Source of the DNA: Nyssa sinensis
Taxonomy: Eukaryota; Streptophyta; Magnoliopsida; Cornales; Nyssaceae
Length of the DNA stretch: 64,000 nt
NCBI GenBank assembly: GCA_008638375.1
Contig: CM018036.1
Span: forward strand, 3,012,001 to 3,076,000
Reading direction: 5' to 3'
The number at the start of each line of letters is the position of its first letter. The first letter of the stretch is position 1. The notes below the pieces were generated by a model. The model saw nothing but the letters and a program-made list of their open reading frames with translations, ran no database searches and had not been told where the DNA came from. This document shows, piece by piece, positions 12,301 through 27,300 of this stretch. The translations under genes and the position numbers were made by a program.

Positions 12301-15300
12301 GTGCAAAATAATAATAATAATAAAGAATAGATTGTGATTTGCAGGGCCGAATCCCACTAAATGAATGACATGTTGCACAAACACGTGCCAACATGCATTC
12401 GAAACGAACAGTTGTATCTAGTCTGTGCTCAGCACAGCCCCAGAATATGCACAGAGAGATTTCAGCAACTGGTGAATAAAAAATTCAAGCAGCTGCCTGT
12501 CCCCGGAAATTACAGTTTACACACTTCTACACAAGGATTGCCAGAATGGTCAAAGCCCCAAGTGAAATCAAATCCCTAATCCATTTGAAGCTCAAGTTGC
12601 CTTTTACATTCAAATCCTTGTCAACAGCCCAAATGCCCTCTTGAAACTTGAAGAAAATAAAAGATGGGCTGTCTTTTAATTGCACTTCCCCAGTAAGCCA
12701 TGCAAGTAAATGATAAATAACAAGGAAAAAAAGTATAAAAACACAATTAGAAATATGTCTGTATACATAAATTCATGTCCCCACATCTCACTTTTGGGCT
12801 TTGCCGTGTTAAACACTTACACCCGACTCCACACTGAGTGACACCCCTGCTTGCTTCACAAATCATAATGAATAGAATGGCAACAGAAATTTGCGCAAGA
12901 GTAAAATTTTATCTGACAGTTGAAGATGAGTAAGTATTGCAAGAAACCTGATTGCAAGGAAATCATGGATACACTATTATTAACTCGCAAAATCTTCAAA
13001 ATATACACAATGATAATGATAACAGCAGCGACAACACAATAACAGTTGAGCCAAAAAATTTGCTCAATAACCAAAGCAGACAATGAATTTTAAAAGATTA
13101 AAAAAAATCATGAAATAACTGCAGAATAGTTTGCCTTCGTTTCAAATTCAACAGGTAAAAAGCTGACATTGTGGTATTGATAGCTCAAAAAAATTACAAA
13201 AAAGAAGGTTTTAGCTATGGACATTATAAACAAAGGACAAGAACGGAAATAGACAACCCTTGGGGTTGGATGAGTTGGGAAGAGACTTGGTTAATATCCC
13301 CAAGGTCCCAAGATCAATTCCCACCCCAAGGGCCACTTACCTATCAAAAAAATAAAGAAGAGAAAGAGATACACAAATACTATTGCTAAATCTCCAAATT
13401 ATGCATTTAGGAAAAAGTCCAAAGGCCCATTGCATGAAAACGTTATTTTTCCAAAGAATATATGCAAATAAACTTATCATGCTTTTTCAAAAGAATCAAA
13501 ACCAAAGTCAGAAGTCCATTTGCCCATAAATAAAATTATCAAAGGTGAAATATACCTATTATGATGATCCTTAGGAATTGAAGGCAAAACTTCAGTCGCT
13601 CGTTCCAGATCACCACGCATCACTAGAGTCTTGTACTCAATCAAACTGAGAAGTAAGGTGTATCCCATAACACTGCAAAGAAAAAGACAAATGAACAAAA
13701 TCTCAATGACAAAGATCATAGTGGTTGATGCTTTTCAAAAATATCTAGCGAAAGTCCACTCACTTAAACTCTTTGTCAATGAGATACACCCTACTTTGAT
13801 TAGCTAGATATCCCAGCAAGTACATAGGCCGGTCCAAATGAAACATTGTGGTTACCTTGAATCATAACATTAAAAATGAACATGGACTCCTGACATCCTT
13901 GAAATAAATAAATCTGAATACTTTAGCGTCACAAAAAATAAGTATGAACCATACACCATACCTCACCACCAACACAGTAATTAAGCCGCCAGGAAGAATT
14001 GTTGTAAATGAAACAATCCCCAACCCATAATCCAGTCCTGACTCGTTCATTTATTTCATAAAGAAGCTCAAAGGCATCCTCAACACCTTGTTCATCTACT
14101 GGTCTTCCACTATCTAAATGTGCGGAAACTACATCGCGCTGCAACATTTAAAAACAAAATTCAATTTCATAATGCAGTGCAAAATACAACAAAATTGACT
14201 AAGCTTATGAAGAAAAGGACTTATATCTTATAGTACATGCTATAAATTAAGAGAGAGAAATAGATGAGGATCCTCACATTGTACTTTAGTATGTAGAATG
14301 ATGCATCACTGGCAATTGCCACTAAATCACCACTATCAGCCCAGTAGAGATTCTGGAAAAGGTAAAAACAAAGCAAAACAAAATAAACACAAACATTTTC
14401 TAGTGTAGCCGAAAACAGTGACATTGAAATCAGTAGAAGAGTAAAACAATTTGAGGTATCTTATTGCTTACTTTGACATTAACATCAATCCGTCGAATCA
14501 ACCTGCATTCAGCCCAATCATAAAAACAAATAAAATCATTTGAGCACATCGCCAATAAAGTTCCCCCATATATATGCTCTGCAGAAAATGTTGGCCGGAT
14601 ACTCCTCTTTTCCTGGAAGACACCACATTTTTTTGGGATAAGTAAATGGTATTTATATTAAAATCACCTGAGAGGGGAGAATCCATATGCAAAGAGGAAC
14701 CAGCACAAAAAATAAAGCCACAAACCTCCAAAAACTCTACCAAAAAATCTACATAGTGTAAGACTCTACTACCAAACTGTGTACATACATAGGGTAAAAC
14801 TCTACTACACAAAAGTATAGCGTTTTCAAAAAACTATCTTTGAATCTACAAATGGACATTTTTTTCTGCTTCAAACCCGCCTATTCCTCTCCCTCCAAAG
14901 TCATCAAATTAAACAAAGGGGAGCCATCCTCCACATCTTCCTAATATCCTGCCGCACATGGCCTCTCTTCCAACAATTAAGAAGATCCTTCACCGCAGTA
15001 AGCATAATCCATACACAATCAAACAAGGAGAAAAAGAGGCACCACACATCCCTCGCCACTGCATAATGAAGAAAAAGATGACTAATTGTATCCTCTTCAA
15101 CCTTGCACATGCAGGATGTATTAGCAACCAAAGGCCTTTCTTCTTCAAACTATCCATAGTCAATACAGCTTCTCAATTAGGCAACCAAGCAAACAAAGAA
15201 ACCTTAAACTGGAACTTGGGAACAACATATTTATTAAACTTTATCCAATCATCTAAAAAGAAGAAAATTAAACTTCACATAAGAGTTGAAAAGAATTGGA

Positions 15301-18300
15301 AGAACACCAAAGAATTTGAATCAAGACGCGATTGAATAAAGGTTTAGTTATGGCAGATAGAATTACTAAATATGCAATAAGCTTTCTCAGCAGTCAGTAA
15401 AACCTTCAACCCAGCACACAATTGGGGCAAATGGGACAGTGGTGGGTAAAGCAAAAGCAAAATCATACTGGTATTTTTTAGCATCTTTTTAGAATACAAA
15501 CATTAAAATAAAGAATAGAAACAAACTAAGAATGCAAGATACAAAGGTCCTGAGTGAGACCCGTCCCACTTGAATCCATACTGGATTTATCCCCTAATTT
15601 CCGGATACATGTGGGACAAGGGGACTGCATGTGTCCGGGAAAATCTGACGGATGCTCAAAGAGGCTCCGATACCTCCTAGTTACCCGAACCCCCACCACC
15701 CCCAACCCCCCCCCCCCCCCCCCAAAAAAACCAAAAAAAAACAAAGAAAGAAGAAACAAACTAAGAAAGAATACAAACCTGAAAATTTTTACTAAAAATC
15801 TTAATCTTTGACGTACTTTCTCTAACAGCATATTCTCCATCCGACGACCAAATAAATTCCAATGCTGAACCAAATGACCTATTTCTCCATGCCAAAGCTG
15901 TATATATGATGTATTCACCATCTCCACACACAACGACAAACCTCCCGTTGGGGTTATGCTTTAAGCTCTGAAAACAAATATCATAATTAATTAAAAAGTC
16001 AACAGATAATAAGGACAGGTCACGGTGCCACTGATTTGTGTGCCAATCATCATTTACAAGTAATAGTTTCAAAGATTAAAAAGATAATAACAGTTAGAAT
16101 ATTTTTCTCATAAGATATAAGATATACTAACAAGCAGGCAATTTGCGCAATGAACTGAATCAAAAATTCTAACTAATCCAAGCAGAAGAGAATGTAAGTA
16201 CCGTAAGCATCTAAAAATTTTAAAAAACCTCACATTTTCTTTCTCTATACTGAAACAATCTATGGCTTATTCTTTGTTTCTTTTTTTCCCTTTAATAGTG
16301 GGTATGTGTATATAAAGTAAAAATTAAAAGCCAAGAGACCCAGAATTGAAAATGCTTCTCATCTTCAATCCAATATCCACAAAGAACGTGGGAATGGAGA
16401 GAACAATTCCGGTATCTAGGTTCAAACAAGAAGAGGGTGAATATTGAAAATCAAGAGTCAATAAAAAGTGAAAAATTCCGTTATCTAAGTTTACTTACTC
16501 ATCAAGGGGAGAAATTGGAGATGATGTTACTCATAGAATTAAAATAGCATGTGTTAAGTAGAGGAATGCATATGGTGTATTGTGCGATCATCCTATACCT
16601 TTAAAATTAAAAAGTAAATTTTATAAAATAGTGATGTTGTATAGAACAAAATATTCGCAGTTAAGAAACAATATGTTAATAAAATGAGTGTAGCTGAAAT
16701 GAGAATGTTGAGATAGATATACAGTAAGATAATAAAAGATAAAATTAAAAGTGAACACATTCGTGAGATGGTATGAGTAAAACCAATGTTTTCAAAACCG
16801 GACCGTTCATCGAACCAGAAAATTGTCCGGGTTACGGGTTACCGGTTCAACCGTCAGGTCAACCGGAATCAAACCGTGATGTCATAATTATGTAATTAAT
16901 AAATTTAATAATATATATTATTAATATTTTAAATTTAAAAAATTATAAAAAAATTACTAAAAATTATATAAAAAATTTTTACAAAATATGAATTTTTTTA
17001 ATATATAAAACTTCAAAAAAAAAATAAAAAAAGTATAGTAGACATGGGCAATTCATGAAAGCTGGTGAACCCCAAATGGTTCACATGTTTCCACCACATC
17101 TCAGCTCATCAAATTTTCAAGTAACTATAATACCCTTGTTATGAATTGCTAAGTTACCATTTTCTCAAAGTGGGTACAAATATAAATGGATCCTTAATGA
17201 ATTACTGCTTGATATTGCAGATTCAGTTTCCAAGCAGCAATAATGGTGGCCGATTTGGAGCAAATGGAGGAGATTCTTCTCTCTACAAGCAATCGGCAAT
17301 GGCAATCCAATCCTCACCGATTGTTTGCAACTGTTGCAGCATCATCAGGATTCCCACAGCAGATAATTAGACCCCCCAACACTGGCTGCAGAAAAATGGG
17401 TTCCTTTCTCTAATGAGACCCTCGTGACACTTCTTATATATCTGCTCTGCAATCCAATCCTCACCGATCTGTGAACGACCGATGAAGAAGGACAACCGAA
17501 CGACGCCGTGCGGTGCGAGTCGCCGTCGTGCAGTGCGAGTCACTGTCGTCGTGCGGTGGGAGTCGCCGTCGTGCCGTCGCCGTCGCCGTCGCCGTCGCCG
17601 TGTGGTGGGAGTCCGAAAAGTTCAAGTGATGAGATGAAGTATTGAAGTGAGACTGAGAAACAGCGAAAGGAAAAATGGGAAATGAGAAAGAAATCTCAGA
17701 TTTGAGAAAGTGAGAAATGAGGGCTTCCTGTCTCATTACGTAGGTTTTTTTTATATATATATATATATATGTAGAGGCGAACCGGTCCGAACCAGTGACC
17801 CAGTGACGGGTCCACCGGTCCACCGGTTGAACCGCCCGGTTCGGACGGTTTTGCCTTTTAAGCCCGGTTTTGAGGTTGAAACGGTTTCTTGGGTTCGACC
17901 GGACCGTTCCTTGGACCGGTCGAACCGTCCGGTCCGGTCCGGTTTTGAAAACCTTGAGTAAAACCTATAGGAGATAAAATTAAAAAAAAAATTAGTTATT
18001 GTGGTATGGTCATGTACAACAAAAACCAGTACTGTAAATGCACTAGTAAGGAAGAGCGATGTGGTTAATATTGAAGGTCATACTGGGGAGCAAGGTTGAC
18101 CAAAATTAACTTTGGTAGAGGTAGTTAAAAAAGATACAATAATGTGTGGTCTAATGATGTTGAACAAGTGGCAGATCCTTGATGACCTAATACGACCCAA
18201 GGTGACTCGAAAAAATGGGCCACAAGGGTTGGGGTGGAAAAAAAAAATTGGGCTATTTTGGTTTCCTAATTTTATTTGGATTAGTATTAGTAGTTTCTTA

Positions 18301-21300
18301 ATCGGATTAGTATAAGGAACTTTTCGATTATATATACAGTTTCAAATTTAGAGAGTTTTCTCTTGTTGGGTGAGTAATCCCCGTGTTACTTGGTTTTCAA
18401 GGAATTCAACATATTCAACTCCTTTCTCGTTTTTGTGTTGCGTTATCTAACTAAGAGAATGGTCTTAAATATAAAAAAATGGCGCACCAAGATTCATGTA
18501 GCCAATCTCAAATAATTGGTATAAGGCTTTGTTGAGTTGGTTGGACAAATATTAGTTGAGAGGTAAGTAAAACTTTGAGCATTCTAAACAATGCAAGATT
18601 CAAACCTCCACACATACTTTGCCCATGCATTGGATGCATTACCCAAGATGACATGCTTATTAGTTGATAGCATTATTCACTGTCATGCTTCTCACACACT
18701 ATTCTATAGATGACATGGATGCTTAACAAATAGATGCTAGGTGAAATTGATTGAGCAAATAGTGGAACAACAAATAGCATCCCTCAATACTAACTTGTAT
18801 TTCTATTCTCAAGCTTGAAACTGCAAGTTTTCATTCATGTAGACATGCCTATGCCCCATGTGGCCAAATGTCGTTTTCTTTACATTTTTGTTTTTCATCA
18901 TTTGGATTAGGGTCTACATTTTCAAAATTCACATATAAAGGGGATTAAGGTCTACCTCCCCACCCTTCAAAAAGAATCCTGGCTCCACGAGTTGAAGGAT
19001 CCTTCCCTATGTATGTAGGGTCTTTTGTAGATTTTTTGCGATCTCTAAGACCTTCATTGTGTTGTTTTTGTACAGGGGTTTGCCCCCTGGGGCACCTTTT
19101 AATATAATTTACATTTACCTATCAAAAAGTTAAATAATTAGACATATATACAGCATTGTCACATGAACACGTTGATACAAACAAAGTATCCATGTTGTAC
19201 ATGACACATCTACCATCTGACATTTCCCCAACAATAGTTCACTCAAGGTCTCATAGTATACCTTCAAATTTTCTGGTATTATATGGATATTCTAAAACTA
19301 GTACAAGTACCCATGTCCAATGGGCAATTTTGCAGAGAGCATTAATTTATCCCAAGTCAAAGATGATGAAAACTTAATCAAGATGATAATTCAGCTGTTC
19401 TCACGCATCCAAAATATTTAAAAAATAGCTAAATCTCGCACTTAGGTGCACACTCCTATGCCATGTGCGTTTTAGAGGCCATGTAAAGTAATACAGGCAG
19501 CAGTGGATCATCTAAAGCATAAGAAAGTGAACTCTTATGACACAAAACAAATCATCTTTACTGAAAGTTTTTCTTTGTACAGATGCTTTTCAGTAACTAG
19601 CTTTCAAACAAGGAAACTAAAAAAAGTATAACTACTACCAAAAGAAGGCAACTCACTTGTGGGTAAAGATCACAGGTCCCTAACTCTTTAACAGCCAAAG
19701 GCAATCTTTCTCCATCAGTAACCTGAGAACAAAAGAAAACAAAGAATTCAAATGTCAATTAAAGCAGAAAGGATTTCTTATTTCAATACCTAGGTATAGC
19801 AAAGATAAGAATGCAAATAAGTGAAACCTCATAATCTGCTCCCACACTCTTAATGTTAACAGTCTGGATTTCGTTATGCTTAGCCCATATGATTTTTCCA
19901 CTGTTGTCCATACTAGCTACAGGTACTTCTCTTCCAAGTTTTACCATAATGGTTCCTTCATCGTAACCAATGACAACGCTGTACAGAGTATAATGGCCAT
20001 AAAACTAAACTGCAGTTATAGACGAAGAAAAAGAAGTGCTAGACGTGTCAACAATGCATGCAAAGGCTTTAGCAAGCATACCTTAAACTTTATTTCCCAC
20101 CCTAAATTTTAATGTTTAATGCAAGAAAAACAGAAATTCAACTCAACTATGATTTATTCCAACCATTAGTTATTGGCTACATAAATAACAATAATACAAT
20201 TTTTTTGATCAATAATACAAATAATGATCTAAAATGACTTATTTCCTTAATTCCTTTTATGTGCTGCAAAAAAGTCTTTTTCAACATCCAAAGGATACCA
20301 TATTGAGGATTCAGAACCACCTAAACAGGCGCCAGAAACCTAAGAGTAAGACGAGCATCTCCCTAAAACTCAAAACGCACACACACTAAAACAAAAACCA
20401 ACTTACCGGCGTGAACCTTTCATGTATCCAATAGCCCAAACTCTTTCAAGACCGTAGTTCAAGGTGTTCTCAAGTCTGTAAGCCATTGAAAACAGTTAGG
20501 GGATTTTCAAAAAACCAAACTAGCAGAAACTTCGAAGAATCACTTTATTGTAATTAAGATTAAAAATATTTTTACCCCCTTGGCAGGGAAAGGGGGGCAG
20601 AGATGGTAAGTTGCTACTAATTTTAGAAACATTAAAAATATAAATACATATATATACACACATGCATAACAAAGTAAAGAGTCGTACAGTATCAAGACAA
20701 ATGTGAATGCACACTCATATAAAGTAGGCTTGAGGGTTTCAATTCCTATGTTTTCACCATTTTACAAATTTCATGAAATTAAACAGTGAGCTTTCACTTC
20801 AAATATATTTATGCAAATTTAGAGGCAAGTGATAACTAACCAGCAGGTTTAAATAGTTGGGAAATGCAATAACACAAAATAATAGGCAAGCGAAGTCCAG
20901 ATACTACTCTTTTAATTATTTAACATCCACACCAGATAAATTCCTGTCTTTTCAATGTAATTTTAATAATTTAAAAAAAAAAGTTGGGAAAATCTAGATC
21001 ATGAGAAACTATTTTAAAATTTTTAAATAAGGTAATTAAAACTGAGTATTAAGGACCACCCAAAGATAAGAAAAAAAATAACAATATAAGAAATTTTGAC
21101 CACAAAACTTACCTATAAGTAGTAGCATGCCATATACGAACAGTGCCATCCTCAGAACCAGTAATTATGATGGGAAGCTCGGGATGAAAACATACAGCAG
21201 AAACATTGTGTGTGTGGCCTTCTAGTGTCTGGACACAGCTTTTGGTTTGATAATCCCACACCTGTTTCCATAGGATTTAGCCACAAATAGTTCCAGATCA

Positions 21301-24300
21301 TACATATATGAAAATTCAACACAGAAAGGAGAGAAGAAAGTCAATAGGTAACAACCTTAGCAGTGTGATCATCAGAACCAGTGATTAGATACGGTTTATC
21401 ACCCCCCGTGAAGTAATCAACACAATTTACCCCTTTCAAATGGGCATCCAATGTAAAATTTGGGTCAGGAGAGCCAAGATTCCATATCTGGAAGAGGAGA
21501 TATTACCAGAACATACATGTCAAATATACCCAATGATACAAAAATTGTAGTTAACAAGTTACCAATAGACAATTACATCCATACCTTTATGGTGCGATCG
21601 AGAGAAGCACTTGCAAATGTGTTGGTGTCTTTTGGATTGAACGTCACTTGCATCACATAATGGGAATGACCCTCAAAAATTTGACTACACACCCAACCCT
21701 TCTCCCAATCCCAAAGCTTTATAAGCATGTCATCAGATGATGACAAAACGTACGGAAGGGTAGGATGAACAGCCACACACCTAATATAATCTGTGTGTGC
21801 CTCGAATACTTTGACCTTATCCATTGTATTGTAATTGTATACTCGAATAAACATGTCATCTGCACCAGCAACAACCCACTGTTTGCGTGCTATAAATTTT
21901 GCAGATCTAACTGCAACAACAGGGAATAGAAGTTAGAACACAACAAAGTCCTCATCAGGATGAAAGAATGAAAAAAAAAGTGTTTCTGCTTACAGAACAA
22001 ACATATAATAGAAGATGTTAATCATGTACCTGGTAACTCAGTAACCTCAAAAGACTTCGCCATAGTCTGGGACAGTAGAAATGAAGTTAGTGCTAAATGC
22101 TTGGGAAAACACTATCAGGATGATAAAAACATAAATGGAATTTAATTTCCAAAAAGTTGTTACAACTTCATGGTTGCTTTTAAAAAAAGGTCTTTTTTCT
22201 TAATCTTCCAAACATCCCTTGACATCATGCAATAGATGGCAGATGAAGACAGGATGAAAGGAATTGTTCAAACTAGAAGTAAAAAGTCATGGTGAGGGGC
22301 ATCAAAACCATTGAACGCACAAAACATGTTTCTCATCATTTTCTAGTTAAAATGGGGGGAGCTGAAACGTTTAAGAAACTGCCAAATCATGCTATAAAAG
22401 TCAACTTGTGCTAGTGTACCTAATGATAGTGCCACTCAAGATTAGGTTCATTTCATTGAGAATAATTGTTCTCCATGAAGTTGGTTAACCACAAAATGCA
22501 ATCAATTGGATTCACAAAGCTATTTATTAATCATGAGATACAATTACGGATCCAAAATGTATGATAAGCTTCCAAGTTAATGGGATTTTTTTGGAAGTCT
22601 ACCCCACATTTTTAATTCTTGACATGCAATGCACTTTTATTTCAACCAAGAGATTGGTAAGCCTTCACATAAATTTTTGAATCATCCTCACTATCAAGAA
22701 TATGGGATTTCAGTCTCCAGCTTGGCCCATAACACATAAATCCTCCAAAAAAGACTTTAAAATGAAGTCATAATTCAAAATTTTAAAAAAAGGTAACCAA
22801 TAGCTACCAGTTGTCTCACTCTTCCGTGTTGTCTTAGGAGTAGGTTAAAGCCACTTGCACATGGCATAAGTGATCCTTCAAGTCTGTATATGAACCAAGT
22901 ATGTTGTTTCTAAAACACCCCAAGCCCATTGTCCTAACAACCTGAAGAGCCCACAACATTATGACTCAAAACTTAAACCCAAGTTGTTAGTAGCAAAGCT
23001 TGTAGTGTCTCATATATTAATTATACAACTACCACCCAACCGATGTGTAACAAGAGTATCACATTCTCCCCTCCTTGGGGTGGATCCGGATCTCTCTCAA
23101 CTGCTCATTAAGCGGACATTCTAAGAGCCTCTATCCTCTAGAAACCGACTCTGATACCACAAATGTAACACCCCAAACCCACTGCCCTAACAACCTAAAG
23201 AGCCCACAACATTATGACTCAAAAGCTTAAACCCAAGTTGTTAATAGTAAATGTTGTAGTGTCTCATATATTAATCATACTACTCTCACTCAAACGATGT
23301 GGGACAGGAGTATCCCAGTTTCACTTTTTCTTTTTGAAAATAAATGGCTTGATGGCCATAACTGGTTGCCAACACTAAAATAAAATGATATCACTGGTTA
23401 ACAATACTATAAAGAAAGCATACATGCAGGTATTAATTAGTATGGAATTTTTAACTTCAACCCAATCATTAATTTAGTAGGTCTTAATACCATAAAACCC
23501 TAACGTGTGATCCTTTAACCTCAATCAATATATACATATATATAGACAAACATGTCGTAATTGGTACCTCAACATGTAATGGCATACATTATTAAATAAC
23601 ACATGATTGCATAAATTATTTTCCTAATGGGGATAACATTCTGGAGAACGGTCTATGGGCAACATCTAGAGATGTAGGGGACTATGACCTCAATAGCATT
23701 CCTACTTATAGGAAGCACTTGCACCATGGTTTCAGTAAGAGGGAAACAAGCTTCTGTTGGATAATAAAAAAAAAGAATTTTGTAGAAATGTGAAAAAGCC
23801 AGTATAAGCACTATCAAAACCCAACAAAAGCAAGCATGGGTCCGGAATAGATATCTTATTTATCAAATAGCAAAAATATGGGAAATCCAAAAATTAAATC
23901 GCAAAAGGCTCATCAATATTGAGAAATCAATGTGGCACAAAAAGTAAATGAAACAGTAAAAAAGACAAAAATATGTGGGCATAATTTAAGCATGTCTAAG
24001 ATGGAGGCCCCATGTTAAACTTCCTTTGGTGTATCCTACTGTTTCTTGGCACAATTTCAAAGAGGTCTACTTTAAAATTTCTCTTACTTGATCTAAAATG
24101 TTTTTTTTCTTTTTTATATTTAATAGATGACTTGATCTAAAATAATTTGTTTTCATTTAGATGATAATTCGGGTTATAGTTTGTCAATGCACAATCAACT
24201 TGAGAAAAAACCAAAGAAAATAAAAGCATCCAAACACACTAATCAATGAAAGATTGCAAAACCAGACTGGTGGTCCAACCATAAAAAACCAAGCATTAGT

Positions 24301-27300
24301 CCTTATTCAATCTGGCACAAACACCATTTTTGGGACTGAACTGAATTACATATAACATGTATACTGATCTCTTCTGAGATTTCTAAAATTACACTAACCT
24401 CCCTTACTTTACTTGACAATATACAGATACGCTCCTCCAGTCAAATTTTTTCTTCCAAATGATAAAGCTACCCCTTTCATGTTTATTTTTCAATTTTTAA
24501 AATTTTGACCAATTTTTTTCATTTTCCAAATAAATATAAATTTATTTTTATATAAAATAAAAATAAACTATTTACCTTAAATTTACATTTAAATAAAATA
24601 ATAAAAAAATGGTCAAAATTGACAAAATACAAAAATAAATAAATAAAATAGCATTTTTGTTATTTTGAAGAAAAAAAATTGACTAAAGGGAGGTATCTAT
24701 GTATTTTCAAGTAAAGTATAAAAAGTTAGTTTAATTTCAGAAACCTCGGAAGTGATCAGTGTAATTGTCAGAAACCTCAAATAAGGTGAGTGTAATTTAC
24801 CCTTTTTAAAATAATCTTCTCACATCACAATACCTCTTATGTTAAATGGCAGAACTTTTCTTTTGAATCTTGATAAGTTATTTTAAATGACATAACAAAT
24901 TATTTGGAAGAAGAAAAAAAAGACATGAAGTTTTCACTTTTTATTTGTAACCCAATTTCCATTTAAGGGGAGGCACTGAACTAGTAGGTCAACTAATGAA
25001 TTAGAGAACCCAATCTCTATATGATGGGACAACAATTTGTCGATTTCTACAAATTGGAAAAAATAAAATTGACAGTATTTCTATTATTGTTATTCAGATA
25101 TCCTGGTGGAATTAGCAGTTCCTCAAATCAAAAATTTAAATTTCAAGTAAAATTAAATTCTATTTTGGAATAGATCATTATGATTCTTGTATTCTTTAAG
25201 TTTTAACCAATTATAACTCCCATTCAAAATTATCATGCTTCAACAGAACTCGTTGATATTTCAAAATTTTATATTATATTCTAGTTTTGCTGAATACTAG
25301 AACAGACGTTCAAGAAAGTCTGATAACCCTCAGTTGGCAATCTGAAATCACAAATTGAAAGGAAAATTCTTCATTCACTTGACTTTATATATAGGGGAAA
25401 GGAAAAAAAATTTGAAACCTTGGTACTATGAAGAAAAAGAATAAAATATGTTCAAACGAACAAAAGTTAGAAAATTAAACTACACTTCTGTACCAAAGGA
25501 ATGACAAAACTTGGAAATGCTAACTAGTCAAATCAAATGTGCACAAGCATGAAAGAGTCATCCTTGAATTGGATGAGAATGTCAATGGCAGAAGCACCAA
25601 GGTATTATATAAACCCAACCCATCTTCATAAGAGTTTGAGTACACTTTTTTTTTATAAGTTTGAGTACCCATGTTCTCGGTCCTGCTTAACACTTCTTTC
25701 AAAGAATTAAAAGACAAGTAAGTTGGCATACAAAAGGATTGCCTTGAGACTTCAGTAACGCTATTTCTATCTCCTTCATGTGTTCCTTCACATGTAAATG
25801 AATAATAATAAAGTGTCGTAATAATCCATATTATGTGCTTTAGTCCATTCAAAAAAAACACGAAATTTTCACTATTGCTCTCATATTGCAACAATATTTA
25901 CAGGGCCGGTTTCATAACCAATGAAACTTAATTACCAAGCTTTAAAATGACCTCTTTCCCCTTGTATGACCCCTATAACATTCACTAATTTCCCTCCTTT
26001 TGCAATATTCAGTTATTACAATAATGTTGGAAGAAAGGTATCTAATAAAGAATGCAAACAATAACCTAGAGGTCACGGAGGTCACGGGTTGAAGTCTCAG
26101 AAACAGCCTATCTGCTCAGGGGCTAAAGTTGCCTACATCTAACCCTCCTAAGACCCCACAATCTTATTAGCTAAACAAATCTTCCAAAGTAATTATGATA
26201 GTTGATTTTCAAGCTGTTAAGACGCCATTCAATAATTGGACAAGCCATACCCATATAAATGGAAATGTATTAAATTAATAGAATCAAGCGAACTATTCTA
26301 TGCACCTGAAGTGCTCAATAAAAATTCTGGACAGGTTTTCCAAGTTGACGTTGCTGGTTGCTGACTAACTTGTTATCTGCAATTTTTATTCCTGAGAGGA
26401 ATTGACACCTAATTCCACAACTAAAACATACCTTAATTCCTCTTCAACTTTTCTTTCTAAAAAATATTTTACTGGTTATAGCTGCACTTTTTCGCTATTG
26501 CTTTAAAAAAAAAAAATCGGGCTATAATTTGCAAGCAAACTAATCATTCCAGCACAAATATCTGGAATGAGAGAATTAAGTAATGGTAGACCAAAATGTT
26601 TTCTGGTAACAAATCATTTCATCATGATTTATTGATTTACAAAGAAGTAGAAGGTATATAACAAGACATAGCCTGGATCCTCGACACAAAAGATGGTAAA
26701 GGATTATGATTCAATTAAATGACTTCAATTACAGTTTACTTGTTTATCAGTGGTGAAGATGGCTCCCTTACCTAAAATCAGTCGACAGAGTGATTTGACC
26801 ATCATGCTATAAAAAATTAAGTGGACGATCCCATTTCTACAAGACATAGACATGATACCAGCTACATTGTAATTCAGCTTCAATCCATATAGACAATTAA
26901 GTTAAAGATAAAAATAAAGAAATAAAACTAAAAAACATGCACCTCATGCATCTACAAATATGAGCTATATTAAGAAGACATTGCCGAACTCTTAACAAAA
27001 CATGGTATTTAAATGCACAAGTGAGATTTTTGGGGGATTAAAGAGCCTTAATTTTTTGTGCTGTCCTCTCTTTTTTATATATGGGTTCTCCCCCCCTTGG
27101 GCGCCTTCAATACAATTACATTTACTAATAAAAAAAATACACAAGTAAGTGCGGAACTGATTGCAATTCAGTTTGATAAGAACTAACACTATTCTTTTTT
27201 TTTTATCAGTAATGAGAACCAACACTATGTTGAAGGCATAACATATTTGTTGCATACCTGAGACTGGTAGTTCCAGATACAAACAGTCCCCGAATACAAA

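Larger units (their letters stand above)
16390..18200 (+). mobile_element. RTE-type LINE relic in COPB2 intron 11, split by a Mutator-like element
   Basis: C-terminal part of a reverse transcriptase ORF of the widespread plant RTE-like type. Before the insertion, 16500-16784 reads pieces such as [29 protein letters not shown] and [11 protein letters not shown], then [11 protein letters not shown]. After the insertion (from 17966) the ORF resumes with GDKIK, then VRKSDVV and a [13 protein letters not shown] segment to about 18145. Stops and frameshifts are present, so it is dead. The interrupting element is 16785-17955. The outer edges are approximate. Confidence 0.8.

Noticed and set aside
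12361..12579. 72-codon plus-strand open frame in COPB2 intron 17
   Set aside because: No family features, inside an intron of a well-supported gene, likely chance.
17461..17823. Minus-strand open frame with [16 protein letters not shown] and RTARRR repeats
   Set aside because: Produced by the (CCGTCG)n simple repeat inside the Mutator-like element, not a protein gene.
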